Positions 21,791 through 33,861 of a DNA stretch of 64,000 bases are shown in pieces. The position numbers and the translations under genes are program-made. Source of the stretch: Tilletia caries (taxonomy: Eukaryota > Basidiomycota > Exobasidiomycetes > Tilletiales > Tilletiaceae); contig JALUTQ010000041.1 in NCBI GenBank assembly GCA_032718865.1, positions 1 to 64,000 on the forward strand, read 5' to 3'. The notes under the pieces were generated by a model. That model had not been told where the DNA came from. It did no database searches and worked only from the letters and a program-made list of their open reading frames with translations. The number at the start of each line of letters is the position of its first letter. Positions within the stretch are counted from its first letter, which is position 1.

Positions 21791-22195
21791 TCAACAGAGG
21801 CTCAAGTTGGATGGGCAGCAGCCCCGACCTTTTTCGCAGCACTTGTCCTGAGCGTCGTGGCACGCACGCCTCTTGTTCAGGTCCTTAATCGTGCCACAAT
21901 CGGGCATTGGTTGGTAATCCTGTGCAGAAACAGTATAAGATGTGCAAGGCTGGATGTGTTAGGAAAGGTTGCACGGCGTTTGCCTATAAAGCAAGAGCCA
22001 AGGTTTCGCACTCACAGTCTGTAGGTAGCCAGCATCATCAGCTCGGAAACAGAGCAACTCCGCCTCACACCGCTGCAGGCAATACTGGCGGCGGATGGCA
22101 CTTTTACACTGATCGCGGCAAGTGGTATCGGCGGCATAGCAAGTCGACAGCAGGGAGCTGGCACAAATGATGGCGAATAGGGTGATGAGCTTCAT
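21791..22195 (-). CDS. Small cysteine-rich secreted protein
   Basis: A 102-residue protein from two exons (22195-22016, 21919-21791) joined at a clean GTGAGT..GCACAG intron. It starts with a textbook signal peptide (MKLITLFAIICASSLLSTCY, cleavage after about residue 21). The mature chain of about 80 residues carries 12 cysteines, spaced as TCRDQC, YCLQRC and LC, then after the junction DC, AC, KCC, GCC and a terminal C. An even count and CC pairs suggest a disulfide-locked secreted fold. Size, signal and cysteine content fit fungal small secreted proteins, including effector candidates or hydrophobin-like proteins, but the cysteine pattern is not that of hydrophobins. Function unknown. Confidence 0.8.
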
Positions 22196-23733
22196 GGCTT
22201 GCCTTGAAGTGGATGTGTAACGTTCTGCGATAGAATAGTTGGGAGGAAGACGTTCGTCAGTACAGTAAGTAACGAGGTCGGGGGGTTGCTGGTCTCATCA
22301 GACTACTCACCATTATATGAAGCGGATTCGTGTGCAGGAAGGAGTAGTGAAGGTAGAGGAAGATACCGGAGGAGGAGAAGAGAAGTGTGACACGCTTCTT
22401 ATAGGAAATCAGGCATCAGGCTCACAAGGGAAATGGTAGCAGAGCGGGATGAGGGAAGCTTCCGAGGTCGATATGTGCATACTCATGGTAAGAGAGAAAG
22501 AGACCCCGAGTAAAATGGCAATCGCCGTCTTCTTGGTTCATTGCGGAGCGATGACTTTGAGATGATTACATACGCCCTGCGGAGAGATGCCTGCGTGGTT
22601 CATTGCGGAGCGATGACTTTAAGATGATTACATACGCCCTGCGGAGAGATGCCTACGCACACGCGATTACACAGGCCTGTGTGTGCCGTACGGTGCTACG
22701 AAATCGGACCAAATACGTCTCTTTTGTGTATATCGTCTTGTGGGGATTTTCTTATACAGTATACATACGTGATGTCGATGCTCATGAGAACCCGACCGAA
22801 GCAAAACAAAAAACAAAACAAAAAAGTGGCACGTTTGCCGTCCGACGCCATCCCCGCCGAAAAGGCGTCCCCATGTGTCCGGTTGCGGACAAGGTGAGGA
22901 GAAGTAACGTAGTCACGGAGACGGCCTCGTGAACGAGTCTTGCGACCATCCTGAAATGAGAAACTTCAGATTCGATCCGCGCAGAAGCAGAAGGAAGGTG
23001 GAAGCAGAACACCACCATCTGCGCGGGCATCAGGATCGTCGACAAGACTCACTCGACTGAACGCTTCTGAACGTTTTTGACCCACCACACCCTCCCTGTT
23101 ATCTCAAATGTGTGGTTTCCGCTCTGGAGGCATTCATTGCCACGCCTCGGGCAGTCTGATTTCCCACCCGTCCTCCCCTCCTGCGCGTCTGAGCCTCACA
23201 CATCACGGGAATTTGGGATCAGACTGACAGGCGGGCCAGCAGACCCTTTAGCGTCAGGGTCTAACAGACAAGTGCATCAGTGATGCACGGCTATGGTTGG
23301 ACGCTGTTATCCAGCAGTGATGTTCACGAGGATGGAGCGTGGCGCGAACGTTTTTACTCTTAACTCTGTATCTTCGGTTGGTTGCGTTTATTAAATGAAA
23401 ATGCTATCGTGTAACCTTCATCAGTCGCATTCGAAGCGCTCGTGAACGATGACGTGCTACATTATGTACGCCTTGCCTCCGAGTATGTAGTAAGCCCAGT
23501 GGACCCCACCCAAAGCGGCCCCACTCCCGAGGCTCGGTCCAAACCCATCTGCGGTGGGGGTCTCTCTACTCTCTCCCACAGTCCTTCCCACACTCACTGT
23601 GTTTCCTCGTTCGCGACTAACCATAACGAACCTGAGCGAGCGGGGTATGTGCAGCCTAATGGGCCGGCGGCTGGCTGTAGCACGTCTATTCATCATATGT
23701 AAACAGAGAGAGAGAAGAAAAAGGAGCACCCCA
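22196..23733. other. Intergenic, mostly empty
   Basis: 1.5 kb with no supported gene apart from a tandem duplication (22535-22658). AT-richer between 22,690 and 22,830, including a CAAAACAAAAAACAAAACAA run. Confidence 0.4.
22535..22658. repeat. Two-copy tandem duplication, 62-bp period
   Basis: The unit beginning GGTTCATTGCGGAGCGATGA and ending GAGAGATGCCT is present at 22535 and again at 22597, with a G/A difference (TTTGAGATG versus TTTAAGATG). A recent local duplication; no coding content. Confidence 0.8.
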
Positions 23734-25830
23734 TCACCGAAACACCCCCATCCGCCTCTCAACAGCCATCCGCCTCTTGACCTCCTCCGCCGCCGCCCGG
23801 CCCCAAACCTCCCAAGGACTCCTCCCAGCCTTCAACACCTCCCTCACATGCACCTTCCCCTCCTCCCGCTCCATCAGCACCACATTATTAAATCCCAGGG
23901 GGAGGGTGGAGTCCCATCGCAGCAGACTGGCCGCTGTCGTCAAGGTGGCGAAGGGCGGGATGCAGGAGCGGGAGTGGAAGACTTCCTCGGTTAGGTAGGT
24001 GATGTCTGTTAGCGAGAACGGCAGTTTGGCTGCTGTGCCTGGAGGTATTGAGGACGAGGCTGAGTGTGGGTATCGCCGTTCGCAGACTTCGAGGTCGGAG
24101 AGCATCTACCAAAAAAAAAAAAAAAAAAAAAAAAACTCAGGAGCCGTCAGTCCCAGTTTACCAAAACAAGGGGTATAAGGATCGATACTGCACCTTCTCA
24201 TACATCTTCCTCCGATTCAAAAACGGCAAGGGCTCCATCGGCCACCCCGCAATCTCACAAAGCACAAAACTGGCAGCAGCCATGCCAAACATAGCCGGAA
24301 TGGTGCCCAACACCGGCAGAACCCTCACTCTGAAATCCTCGAGTGCGGCCAGCTCCTCTACCCGGCCTGTACCGAGCTCAGAAGCGGGAAGGTCGAGCAG
24401 GCGCACGTCGGACTTTTCGGTGGAGAAGACGCAGGGGAGGGTGAGGGATGCGCCGGTGGGTGTTGCGTGTTGCAGGTTGGAGAGCGCGAGCGAGGCCGGT
24501 GTTAAGGCGTGTGAGTGGGGTTTGCGCCCTTTGGACTGTTTCTTCCTCTGTTGGTCCTCTGGTGGAGTAGTGGGAGAAGCGTCGTCGGGTTTGCGCTGTT
24601 TCGAGATTGCCTCCTCGTCGAGTTCCAGCACGAGCGGGGGAGCAGGAGAAGAGGAGGAGGAGTCCCGGGCCAGGTCGGAGGGGGACATCATGGGTGTGGC
24701 GTAGCGGGTGTTGCCCATGCTGGAGGTGGAGGATGCGCGGCGGGAGTGTGTCATTCGTGCCGAGGGAGCAGGAGGGGGAGGGGGAGGTGGTGGGAGAGGT
24801 TGTGTAGGGCCGGCGTCTTGTGTGGTGAAGTACTCTCCCTCCTGACGTGATGAGATGGGAGCGGGCGAGTGGACGACCTCCCCTTCGAGGAGAGCGGTCT
24901 CCTTCTTCCTGAGAGTCCGGGCCCTCGGAATGGACCCATGGCCATCGCCGATCTTGTCCCTCAACCTGGGCACGCCCAAAGCCCTCAACCTCCTGCGAAC
25001 AGCCCTGGCAAGGGGGTCCTCGCTCGTCGCCGACAGATCGGCAATCTGAATCCGGGACGGGTCCGACTTCGCGCCTGCCCCGGAGGCGGTGATGATGCGG
25101 ATGTCGTTGGTGTATGCGAAGTGGAGGAGGTCTACCTTGGTGTCGATGTTGTCGATAGCGTCAATGATGAAATCCGGCCTTCTGGGACTGGTCAACAAGC
25201 GTGGGGCGTCAGTGCCCCTGAAACGCTCATTACAGACGTCAACGGTAGCCCAAGGGGCAATGGCGGCAAACTTCTCCTGACAGACTGTGACTTTGGCCCG
25301 GCCGACGTCGGCCAGGGTGGCACAGGCGTGTCGGTTGAGGGAGGAGAGGGATACCTGGTCGAAGTCGATGAGACGGAGGTGTGAGATCCCTGAGCGGAGG
25401 AGTGCGAGTGCTGCGTGTGAGCCTACGCCGCCGAGGCCGACGACGATGATGTATGCGTTGCGGATGGCGGGCATGCCGATGCCTTCGACCTCGTCGTTGT
25501 TGTGGTCATCTTCTTCGTCATCTGGAGTGGTGGGGTGGAGGTAGGAGCGTTGCTGTCTGAGGGTGGCGGGTGAGAAGAAGGAGTAGTGACGCGCGAGCTG
25601 TTCCCTGATGAGTGACTCCGGGTACGCGTGTGAGAAGCGCGATGGGGTGTGGGAGTGGGAGGGGGTGGGTGTGCTGGGTGCTGGTGGCACGAGTGTGGTG
25701 GCTGTGGATGTGGATGTGGATGAGCGGAGGGAGGAGGAGGAGGATGTGCGGTGTGGTCTTGTGGGGAGGAGGGGTGGTGGGATGGGGGTGCGGTGTGAGT
25801 GTGAGTGTGAGTGTGAGTGTGTGTGCTGCG

Positions 25831-25861
<31 letters not shown>

Positions 25862-26134
25862 GTGTAGCTGTAGCTGTGAGAGGTAGCGCGGTGTTCCCCC
25901 GTCTGTGGTGGTGGCAGTCGATGCTGACGATGGCTGGTGGGAGTGGGAGTGTGAGTGTGAGTGCTGGTGTGTGTGCTGATGATCGGATATGCTGTCCTGG
26001 AGATGCTTGCGTCTGCGCTTGCGAGTGTGTGCCTGGTATGTGAAGATGGCTGAGGCAGTGAGTGCGCTGGTGGTCAGGATGAGCACTGCCGCTGCTGCTG
26101 CTGTTGACCGTGCTGTGCCTGGTGGTGAGCTCAT
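23734..26134 (-). CDS. TCD1: tRNA threonylcarbamoyladenosine dehydratase
   Basis: ThiF/E1-like enzyme that cyclises t6A to ct6A at position 37 of ANN-decoding tRNAs using ATP; yeast Tcd1/Tcd2 sit on the mitochondrial outer membrane. About 770 residues, exons 26134-24194 and 24105-23734. An N-terminal membrane span (AAAAAVLILTTSALTASAIF) is followed by a His/Ser-rich linker. Then come the nucleotide-binding strand YIIVVGLGGVGSHAALALLR, RLIDFDQVSLSSLNRHA and DFIIDAIDNIDTKVDLL. The C-terminal block (LPFSLTDITYLTEEVFHSRS, then IPPFATLT) is in exon 2. A low-complexity insertion of about 170 residues separates the core from the conserved FRVRVLPVLGTIPAMFGMAA. The intron has a 23-24-base T tract before its acceptor. 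Whether it is Tcd1 or Tcd2 is not decided. Confidence 0.9.
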
Positions 26135-26136
26135 CG

Positions 26137-26169
<33 letters not shown>

Positions 26170-26356
26170 AAGGAAGCAGAGTGAGTGCGAGTGCGAGTGC
26201 GAGTGCGAGTGCGAGTGCGAAGGTGCTCGGTTCCGTGCTCGGCTCCCAGATTCCCCCCTTCCCACGCTGCTCTCTTTCTTGGGTTGGCTATGACCTCACT
26301 CACCTTCTCAGCTTCTCGCACTCACTTCCAGCTGGACGACATCAAGCTCCCCCAAG

Positions 26357-28183
26357 ATGGCATCCACACCAGCATCCACAGCAGCGCGGCTCACCGTCCC
26401 ACCCCACTCCGATCCTCGCCAGCACGAACAAGAAGACGACGACGACGACGACAGCGCAACGATCGGACTACGCACGCCCCGCCTCACTTCAGCAACACTC
26501 TCTCCATACGCACACCCAGCGAACAACAGCTCACAGCACACCATCGTCCCTCTCCCAGAACCAGAGTGCCAGCACACATACACCTCCCTCGGCAGCCATC
26601 TCGCGCTTGACTCGCCGCAGCATCAGCAGCAAGCACAGCTGGAACCATCGCAACCGCACTCTCTCTCTCACTCTCACTCTCACTCTCACTCTCCACCGCA
26701 GCCGGCCCTTCTGAGCAAACTGCACTCCTTCCTCACAGCCCACTCCCCCTTCTCCCGCTCTACTCCCACTCCCACTCCCACTCCCACTCCCACCCCAACA
26801 CCAAACAAAGACAAAGACAAAGACCTAACAAGCCCAGCCCTCTTCGCCCTCACCCTCGCCCTCGCCGGCGCACAACTCTCATGGACCCTCGAACTAGCCT
26901 ACGGCAACCTCTTCCTCCTCTCCCTCGGTCTCAGCCCCGCACACTCCGCCCTCGTCTGGCTCGCCGGTCCACTCAGCGGTCTCGTGGCACAGCCCCTCGT
27001 GGGCGCGTGGAGTGATCGCTTGGGTGATCATGAGCGCTGGACGAAGTACCGCCGACGCAGTTTCCTCGCCGGATCCGCCCTCGTCGTCACGCTCTCCACA
27101 GCCCTGCTCGCCTTCGTAAAACCGGCGGCCCGCTTCTTCGTCGACGCCGTCCTGCACGTCGGAGAGGGCGACTGGGACCCGGACCGGATCGACGCCGTGG
27201 ATTCGACCACAAGGGCACTCGCCATCCTCGCCTTCTGGATCCTTGACCTCGCCCTCAATGCGCTGCAGGCCGCCGCCCGTGCGCTCATATTGGACGTGGC
27301 GCCCCGCAAGCAGCAGAGTCGCGCGAATGCGTGGCATGGGCGCATGACCCATGCGGGCAACGTACTGGGATATGCCGCCGGATGGCTCGATCTTGGCTCC
27401 CTCTCTGGCCTCAGCTGGTTGGGCGGCGGCCAGTTTCGCAAGTTGGCCGTCGTCAGTGTGGTCGGGATGCTCATCTGCGTCTCCATCACCTGCATCTTCA
27501 CCTCCGAGTCTGCCTCGTCCCCTCCTCCTCCCACGACGGACGAACCGCCTCGGCCGGACGACATCGAGCGGCCTCTGCCGTCCGCCAAGAACTCCAACAA
27601 GGGAAAGAAGAAGGCCGGAAAGAAGAACGCCCCACTCGCGCTCCTCGCACACATCACACACGCAACACGCACCCTCCCCACCCCACTCGCACGCGTCTGT
27701 CTCGTCCAGCTCTTCGCGTTCTCATCCTGGTTCCCCTTCCTCTTCTTCGCAACTACCTACGTCGTCGAGCTACAGCGCAGTGCTGCCCTCGCCCTCGATG
27801 GTCAGGGTGCCGAGGGTGGGGACAGGGATACCGAACGGGGTAGTGCGGCTATGTTGCTTTATGCCCTTGTCGCCTTTGGGGCTGGGGCCGGATTGCCCTA
27901 TCTCGCCATTGCCTCTTCCTCCTCCTCCTCCTCCTCCTCCTCCTCCTCCTCATCCTCATCCACCCGGAAGAAGGCTGTCACCCCGGAGGAGGATAATCAG
28001 GCACAGACCACCGAGACCGCGGGCGGGACGGTCATCTACACCCGCGAACATGAACGTCCACATTCGTCGCCTTCGACGGCTTCCTCCAGTGCCGTACTCG
28101 ACGAAGAATCGGACCGGCCCCTCGGCTTCACTTCTTTCCTCGAGCACGAGCGGCGGCATAGCTCCTCCGAGCGGTCCCTTCCC

Positions 28184-28215
<32 letters not shown>

Positions 28216-29499
28216 CGACGACGACGAAGGGCAGGACACGGCCCTCCTCCCATCCTCAACAAGCCCAAAGACAGACAAGCCAGAGACCTTCCTGCACTCG
28301 ATAACCCTGCGCACCCTCTGGACCCTCGGCTCGATCCTGACCTTCCTCCTCCTCACCCTGGGAACGACAGCCATACCGCTCTTCTTCCCAGAGAACGGCG
28401 AGGCCCAGGTCCGCGCGGCCATGGGCGTCGTCGGCCTCATGGGCGTGCCGTGGGCTGTGGCGTGTTGGGTGCCCTTTGCGCTCTTGGGCGAGTTTTTGAA
28501 GGAGGGGGAGGAGGAGCGGGAGCGGGTGAGGGAGGGGGAGAGGGAGAGGGAGGGGGAGGGGGAGAGGGAGGAGGGAGGGGGGAGGAGAGGGGTCAGGGAT
28601 GCGTTGGTTGATTGTGCGCCGTTATCCTCGGGGTCCGGGTCGAAGTCGCCCTCCCCCTCGACATCCCGCCTGCCCTCCTCCCCTTCCGCCCGCCGCGTCC
28701 CTTCCTCCCCTGCGAAAACCCGCCGGACGAGCGCAGCTTCCTCACGCCGTCATCAAGCGTCGCCCTCCATCATCCTAACCAGCTCCGACGACGACGAAGA
28801 AGAAGAGGCACAGCCAGAGGAGAGTGGTCTGCGCACGCTGCCCACGTCAGAAGCGTACATCCGCCGGTTGGAGTCGGACGAGCTTCGCCGTGCGGGCGCT
28901 GGCGGGGCGGATACGAGACGGCGGGCGTTTGGGCGGGGGGCGGGAAGTTTGGGGATGGATGATGAGGAGGGGGGGCAGCAGCATGCGGCTCAAGCTGAGG
29001 GTGGTGAATCAGAAGAAGAGGAGGAAGGGGAAGAGGAAGGGGAAGGGGAAGAGGGGAGAGAGGACGAAGGGGAAAGTGAGAGGGAGAGGGAGAGGGAGAA
29101 AGACGGGAAGACGTCCTCGAGCGCGGGTACCATTCTAGGCATCCACAACCTCGCCATCGTCCTACCTCAATTCTTCGTACGTAACCCCCACCATCCCCCT
29201 TCCCACCCACCCTTCCCATCAAAACTAACACATACCCCTCTTTTCGAAAAAAACAACAGGTAGCCCTAATCGCAAACCTCCTCTTCCGCCTCTCCCCCTC
29301 CAACTCCTCCGGCATCGTCTGGGTGCTGAGGTTCGGCGGGTGTATGGGTCTGCTGGCTGCGCTTGCGACGCGCTGGGTGCCGTTGACGCGGACCGAACGG
29401 GAGGTGAAGCGGTTGGAGAGGAGGAGGAGGAGGAGGAGGGGAAAGGGGAAGGGGAAGGGGAAGGGGAAGAATGGGAGGAGGGTTAGTGGGGGCAGGTGA
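26357..29499 (+). CDS. MFS carrier, sucrose/alpha-glucoside transporter type
   Basis: About 1019 residues, exons 26357-29176 and 29260-29499. Transmembrane segments begin near residue 155 (FALTLALAGAQLSWTLELAY, then LFLLSLGLSP). Next is the signature loop PLVGAWSDR...WTKYRRRSFLAGS of the GPH/sucrose-proton symporter family (fungal Sut1-like). The last span (VALIANLLFRLSPSNSSGIV, then VWVLRFGG) is in exon 2. Such carriers import sucrose or maltose across the plasma membrane with protons. It is nearly twice the usual 500-600 residues: a Ser/Pro-rich 150-residue N-terminus, a loop of about 180 residues with poly-Ser and poly-Asp runs, and a Glu/Arg-rich loop of about 200 residues before the final spans. 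Substrate is inferred. The start is divergent from TCD1 (222 bp apart). Confidence 0.85.
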
Positions 29500-29635
29500 G
29501 GTTGGGTCACCAGGCTGGGGGCGTGATCCTTATTTTTCAAACTCGTAAAATGCCGTTCCCTTTCTGTAAACATCATTACCCACCCACGACCCCCTCTATG
29601 CAACGAGAAGCATCGTCTTCAATCCTCGTCCATTA

Positions 29636-29944
29636 GGATTGGTCTATTGGCCGACCCCGGTCGGTTTAGGTCGACGGGCCGACCCCGGCACTAGAGCAGT
29701 CAGAGCTCTCAATCCACAAAGACTTCCACTTTTCGTCTCTTTAAGCCAAAGAAAACGGCTCCTCCCTTGACGTCAACATCAATTCTGCATCAATTGACCT
29801 CAAATCTCGCATGAGTACGCGTACAGGCGTCCTTGACATCCATGCGAAATTTGAGTCCGCTTTGTTAAGTACGTTGCTGGGACGGTCAAAGTGGGTAACT
29901 CAGAGGGGTCGGGTACCGACCCGGGTCGGCCAATAGACGAGCCC
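29636..29944. mobile_element. 309-bp MITE with 9-bp target duplication
   Basis: Ends form an inverted repeat around GTCTATTGGCCGACCC; left GGATTGGTCTATTGGCC, right GGCCAATAGACGAGCCC. A perfect 9-bp direct repeat CGTCCATTA flanks it (29627-29635 and 29945-29953). A 9-bp duplication is typical of Mutator-like elements. No coding content. It sits between the convergent 3' ends of the MFS and OPT genes, in the 734-bp gap 29500-30233. Confidence 0.8.
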
Positions 29945-30233
29945 CGTCCATTAATGTAGGACAGGGAGGAAGGGGGAAGAGTTAAGACGGTGACAAGTTG
30001 GTTATTTTTGATTCATTCGATCAGCGTTAGAAAGGGATGAGAAGAACCGTCGTGATAATAGTGGCACAGTTCGTACAAAGAGCAAAAAGGCGTGGTAGGA
30101 AACGTGAAGGATTCGTGGGAAGAGGGGAAGGGGGGAGCGCCCGTTGCGTTCGTGACGTGTTGGAAAGAACCCGAAGAGAGAGGGCGAGGGTGGTCAAGAC
30201 GGGGCGCTGGGGAAGGGAGGAGACCGCCCTGCC

Positions 30234-32782
30234 TCAGAAGGGAGGGTACCCAACCAGCGTCCCACGTACAACGCCCGCCGAGTCCGCCCCACCCGCCACA
30301 CCAGCAATCGTCAAAATCGCATTAACAACACCCGCAATCCCCTCGCCCGCAATAAAGCCCGCAGCCGTGGCATACCCCGCCATATCGTACTGCTGCGGCC
30401 GCCTCTTCTGCCAGAAGTACGAGCAGATCGCGCCGGTGGTCATCGCGACGGGGATGTACGTCTGCGGTAGCACGAAGCCCAAGCCGATCGCGTTGAAGTT
30501 CGGCACGAAGACGTGGTATTTGGGAGGGATCCACAGGTACCGCGCCACGACGGTGAACACGGCGAGGAAGGCGAACATGAGCGCTGTGATCCCGCTACTC
30601 TTCGACACCGGCAGACTCGGGCTCAACACCGCTTTGGCGACGGCCACCCATGCGGACACAGCCGGAAGCGCGAACGGACAGTTGTCCTGCAGGCTCGAGT
30701 CGATGATGCACGGGTACGCGGTGGTGAAGAGGACGAAGAGGCCGGGAGAGAGGAAGATACCGGGGATCGAACCAGCCAGTTGGGCGTAGAACTGCGTCCG
30801 GGGCCGCGCACGCAACAAATGACCCGTCTTCAGATCACCGACCATATCCACACTATGCGCCCCCGCCGAACTGACGATGGACCCTGCGATCAGATTCGAG
30901 AGCAAGTGCGCGTTCATGTCTCCGGGTGTACCGCGCAGGGCCCCACCGACGATGAGTTGCGATCCTTTGGCGATGACGCCCAGTGGGTTCGTGTCGGTTG
31001 TGCCGCTGACTTGGAGGCCGACGAAGGAGAAGAGGAAGGCGAGGATGATGGCGAGGATGCTGATGCCGACGTGCATGTCGAATTGCACGGCTGAGACCAC
31101 ACAGGCTGGGAAGAGAGAGTGTCGTGAAGGGAGAAGATGATGGGTTAGCTCACTGCGTTGACCCATGTTAGAGAGAGAGAGATGGTAAGGGAGAAAACTC
31201 ACTGAAGATGATGGAGAGGAAAAGACCACCGGCCCACATCCAAACAGGAGTCTGATGATGCGCAGGAACCTTATCATCCATCTCATCAACCCCTCGCTCC
31301 GGCGTAGGCCTATGCCGCGCAGCACAGTACATATCAACAGCAGCGGCCTTACACCCCCGATAAATCGCAGGCGCATTCATACCCAACTCCGCCGCACTCG
31401 CCGCAAACATCATAAGCACCCCGACCCAAAGACCCCAATACCGCGGACTGGCCGTATTAAGATCCTGGCCGACCTTGAAGCTCAAGCTGTTGTAGTTCAC
31501 CCGGGTGACGCCGTCGAGCTGTTCGATGACTCGGCCCGAGGCCTGGCCGGTCTGGATGAGCGCGGGGCCGATGATGCCCCAGAGCAGGATCGAGCCGGCG
31601 AGGAAGGAGATGGAGGCGTTGAGGCCGGCGAGCATGCCGGCGCCGAAGAAGGCGGGCGTGGTCTGGAAGTACCAGTTCCAGTTGTCGACGACGAGCTGGG
31701 ATTACGAAACATTTCTCGAACCAAGGTTCAGAGTGGGTTACGAATTGCTTAGGAGAAAGGAAGTAGGACTCACAGCGGACTCCCATCCCCACTGGTAGAG
31801 CCAGTAGCCCCAGTGCCACTCGTACAGGATGCCTTGCACTGTGAAGGAAGATGAAAGCGTAAGGATATGTCTCGAGGAACGCAAAATCCGAACGAGGAAA
31901 GGGATGGGAAACAAAAAACGTACCGTACTGGTTTAGAACACACCACACCAATGAGACAAAGAAAGTGCCGCCGAGAACGTAGGTCTGGATCCGAGCGCGC
32001 CGGGCACCACCAAGGGAGTGAAGCCCTTTAATCGTGATAGCAGTTGCCGTCGGTGTAGGGAACACAAGGCGAAGACGGATGATGAAGAACTTGCGAAGCG
32101 GGATCGCAAAGAAGCAGCCGTAGAAAGCCGAGACGACGGTAAAAGTGATCAGCCGACCGAAATCCTCGCGAGCGCTGGTACCGAGCAGGTTCAACTGATA
32201 CATCGCCGGGATGGCCGCAACGAAGGCACCGGACAGACTGCCCGCGGCCGTAGCAGCCGACTGAACCGTGCACGTCTCCCGCGGACCCGAGGGAGCCCCA
32301 CCCCACCGCGGCGGCAAGACCGTCTGGAAAAGCTGAATGCCCGCAAACCCAAGGATGGCCCCAAAGAGCGAAGCAGCAAACGTGAATCCCGTCTTGAGAC
32401 CCAGGTACACGTTGCTAGCCGCGATGAGCAGACCCAGGACCGAGCCGAGCAGGATGGCCCGGATCGTGAAGCCGGACCCTTCCTCTTCGCCGAGTTCCTC
32501 GAGCGAGAACGGCGCGCCGAGGAACGGGTCGAACGCTTTGAAGTCGCCGTCCTGCTTGAGAGACTCGACGTCGCTGGACGTGAGCGGGTGTACCTTGGTC
32601 TCGCCTAGGGAACCCTGAGCCTCGCCGAGCTTCGCCTCGACGTGCGCGTCCTTTAGGTCGGAGGACTTCTCGTCGATGTCTTCTTCGGGGGTGTAGGATG
32701 GCGGCTTTTCAATCTCGGCGGCGATGGCGTCTTGTTGTTGTTGTTGTTGGTCTTCTCTTGGGTGGCGGTGGAAGAGCGGCAT
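30234..32782 (-). CDS. OPT-family oligopeptide/metal-chelate transporter
   Basis: About 762 residues in four exons (32782-31924, 31838-31774, 31695-31203, 31105-30234). A hydrophilic N-terminus of about 110 residues is followed by many hydrophobic spans, e.g. LLGSVLGLLIAASNVYLGLK. The block TGFTFAASLFGAILGFAGIQ is typical of the OPT/YSL superfamily. Further blocks are FPTPTATAITIKGLHSLGGA, DMVGDLKTGHLLRARPRTQF and, near the end, AGYATAAGFIAGEGIAGVVN. Members move oligopeptides, glutathione conjugates or metal chelates with protons. The sequence is closer to the YSL-like fungal branch than to yeast Opt1/Opt2; the substrate is unknown. Exon 2 is only 65 bp. Confidence 0.9.
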
Positions 32783-33861
32783 GGTTGGAGGTATAAGGGT
32801 CTTGGCCTTCCGCGAACTGCCAAGGGTGACGAAGGGGATAGGGAAGATCTAGAGGGAGAAGGGTTATGAGGGAGGGAGGGAGGGAGGGAGGTAGCGTAAG
32901 GGTAAGGGTGACAGTGTGAAGGGGGGGCAGATGGGTGGGCGCGAATTTCGGAGGGAAGCCAGGGAGGAGGCCAACTATATAACAAGGTCAGCCACCGGAT
33001 ATCCTTATCTTTCTCTATCCAGGCACGGGGCGACAACGAGCCCGGGGGTCCGGAATGAGCACTGTGGGGGCGTAAGAGGAGAGGAGGAGAGAATGGCGGG
33101 GTCAATCGGTGGGGTGGATGAATCAGAAGGAAGCACAGCAGGGAGGCGGGAAGAAGATGTCGTTATCGTGCGCCCGCTCGGCTCCCCATCCCATTGTGGT
33201 GGACTGAGTGGAGCTGGCCTGTGCTCTCTCCATCAGGCCTCATAAGCCAGCGGTCCAACATCGGCAGTCGGCCTCGCCAACTGCACCCTCTCGTTCGCCG
33301 TCGTTCTTTCTCCTTCCATCGCGAGTTTCCTTTCATCTCCTTCTCATTCTCCCAACCGCCTCGCTGTCCTCTCTCATCCCATCGAACCTTCTCGTTCTTC
33401 GCCTACCCTTGACCCTATCCCTATAAAGGAGGCGATATTGTACCTAGCGTCCCCTCTTGGGAGAGTAACAAATCAGACCTTCCTTTTTCCTCTCATCTCC
33501 TTTCCTTTTCACTCGTCCCTTTTGATTGCGTTCCGCCCTCCTACCAACATCCTCTTTTTCCCGCCTCAACTCCTACCCTCGAGCAGGTTCTCGACTACAC
33601 CATCCCATCATCCGGATTCTGGACTCGGGCGCCAAAGTGCCCACCTTTGCCACTAGGCACAACTGCGGCGTTCCTGCACTTTTATTGGTGGACAGTAGTA
33701 GTAGACGAGCTCGCGGCTCGCCATCAGTAGTAGTCGACCGCCGAGCGTCGCTACGGACCTTCTGTCCTTCGGCAATGTCTGTTCAGCGTTCAGCGATAGC
33801 TCAAAACTGATTACGTCCACATAAGCGCTAGGATGACCGAACGATGGACGAAGCAATAATC
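32783..33861. other. Upstream region of the OPT gene, no gene seen
   Basis: Contains a GGGA tandem near 32870-32892 and a pyrimidine-rich stretch (33280-33600). Short frames on both strands are low-complexity. The graveyard of repeats starts at its right edge. Confidence 0.4.
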
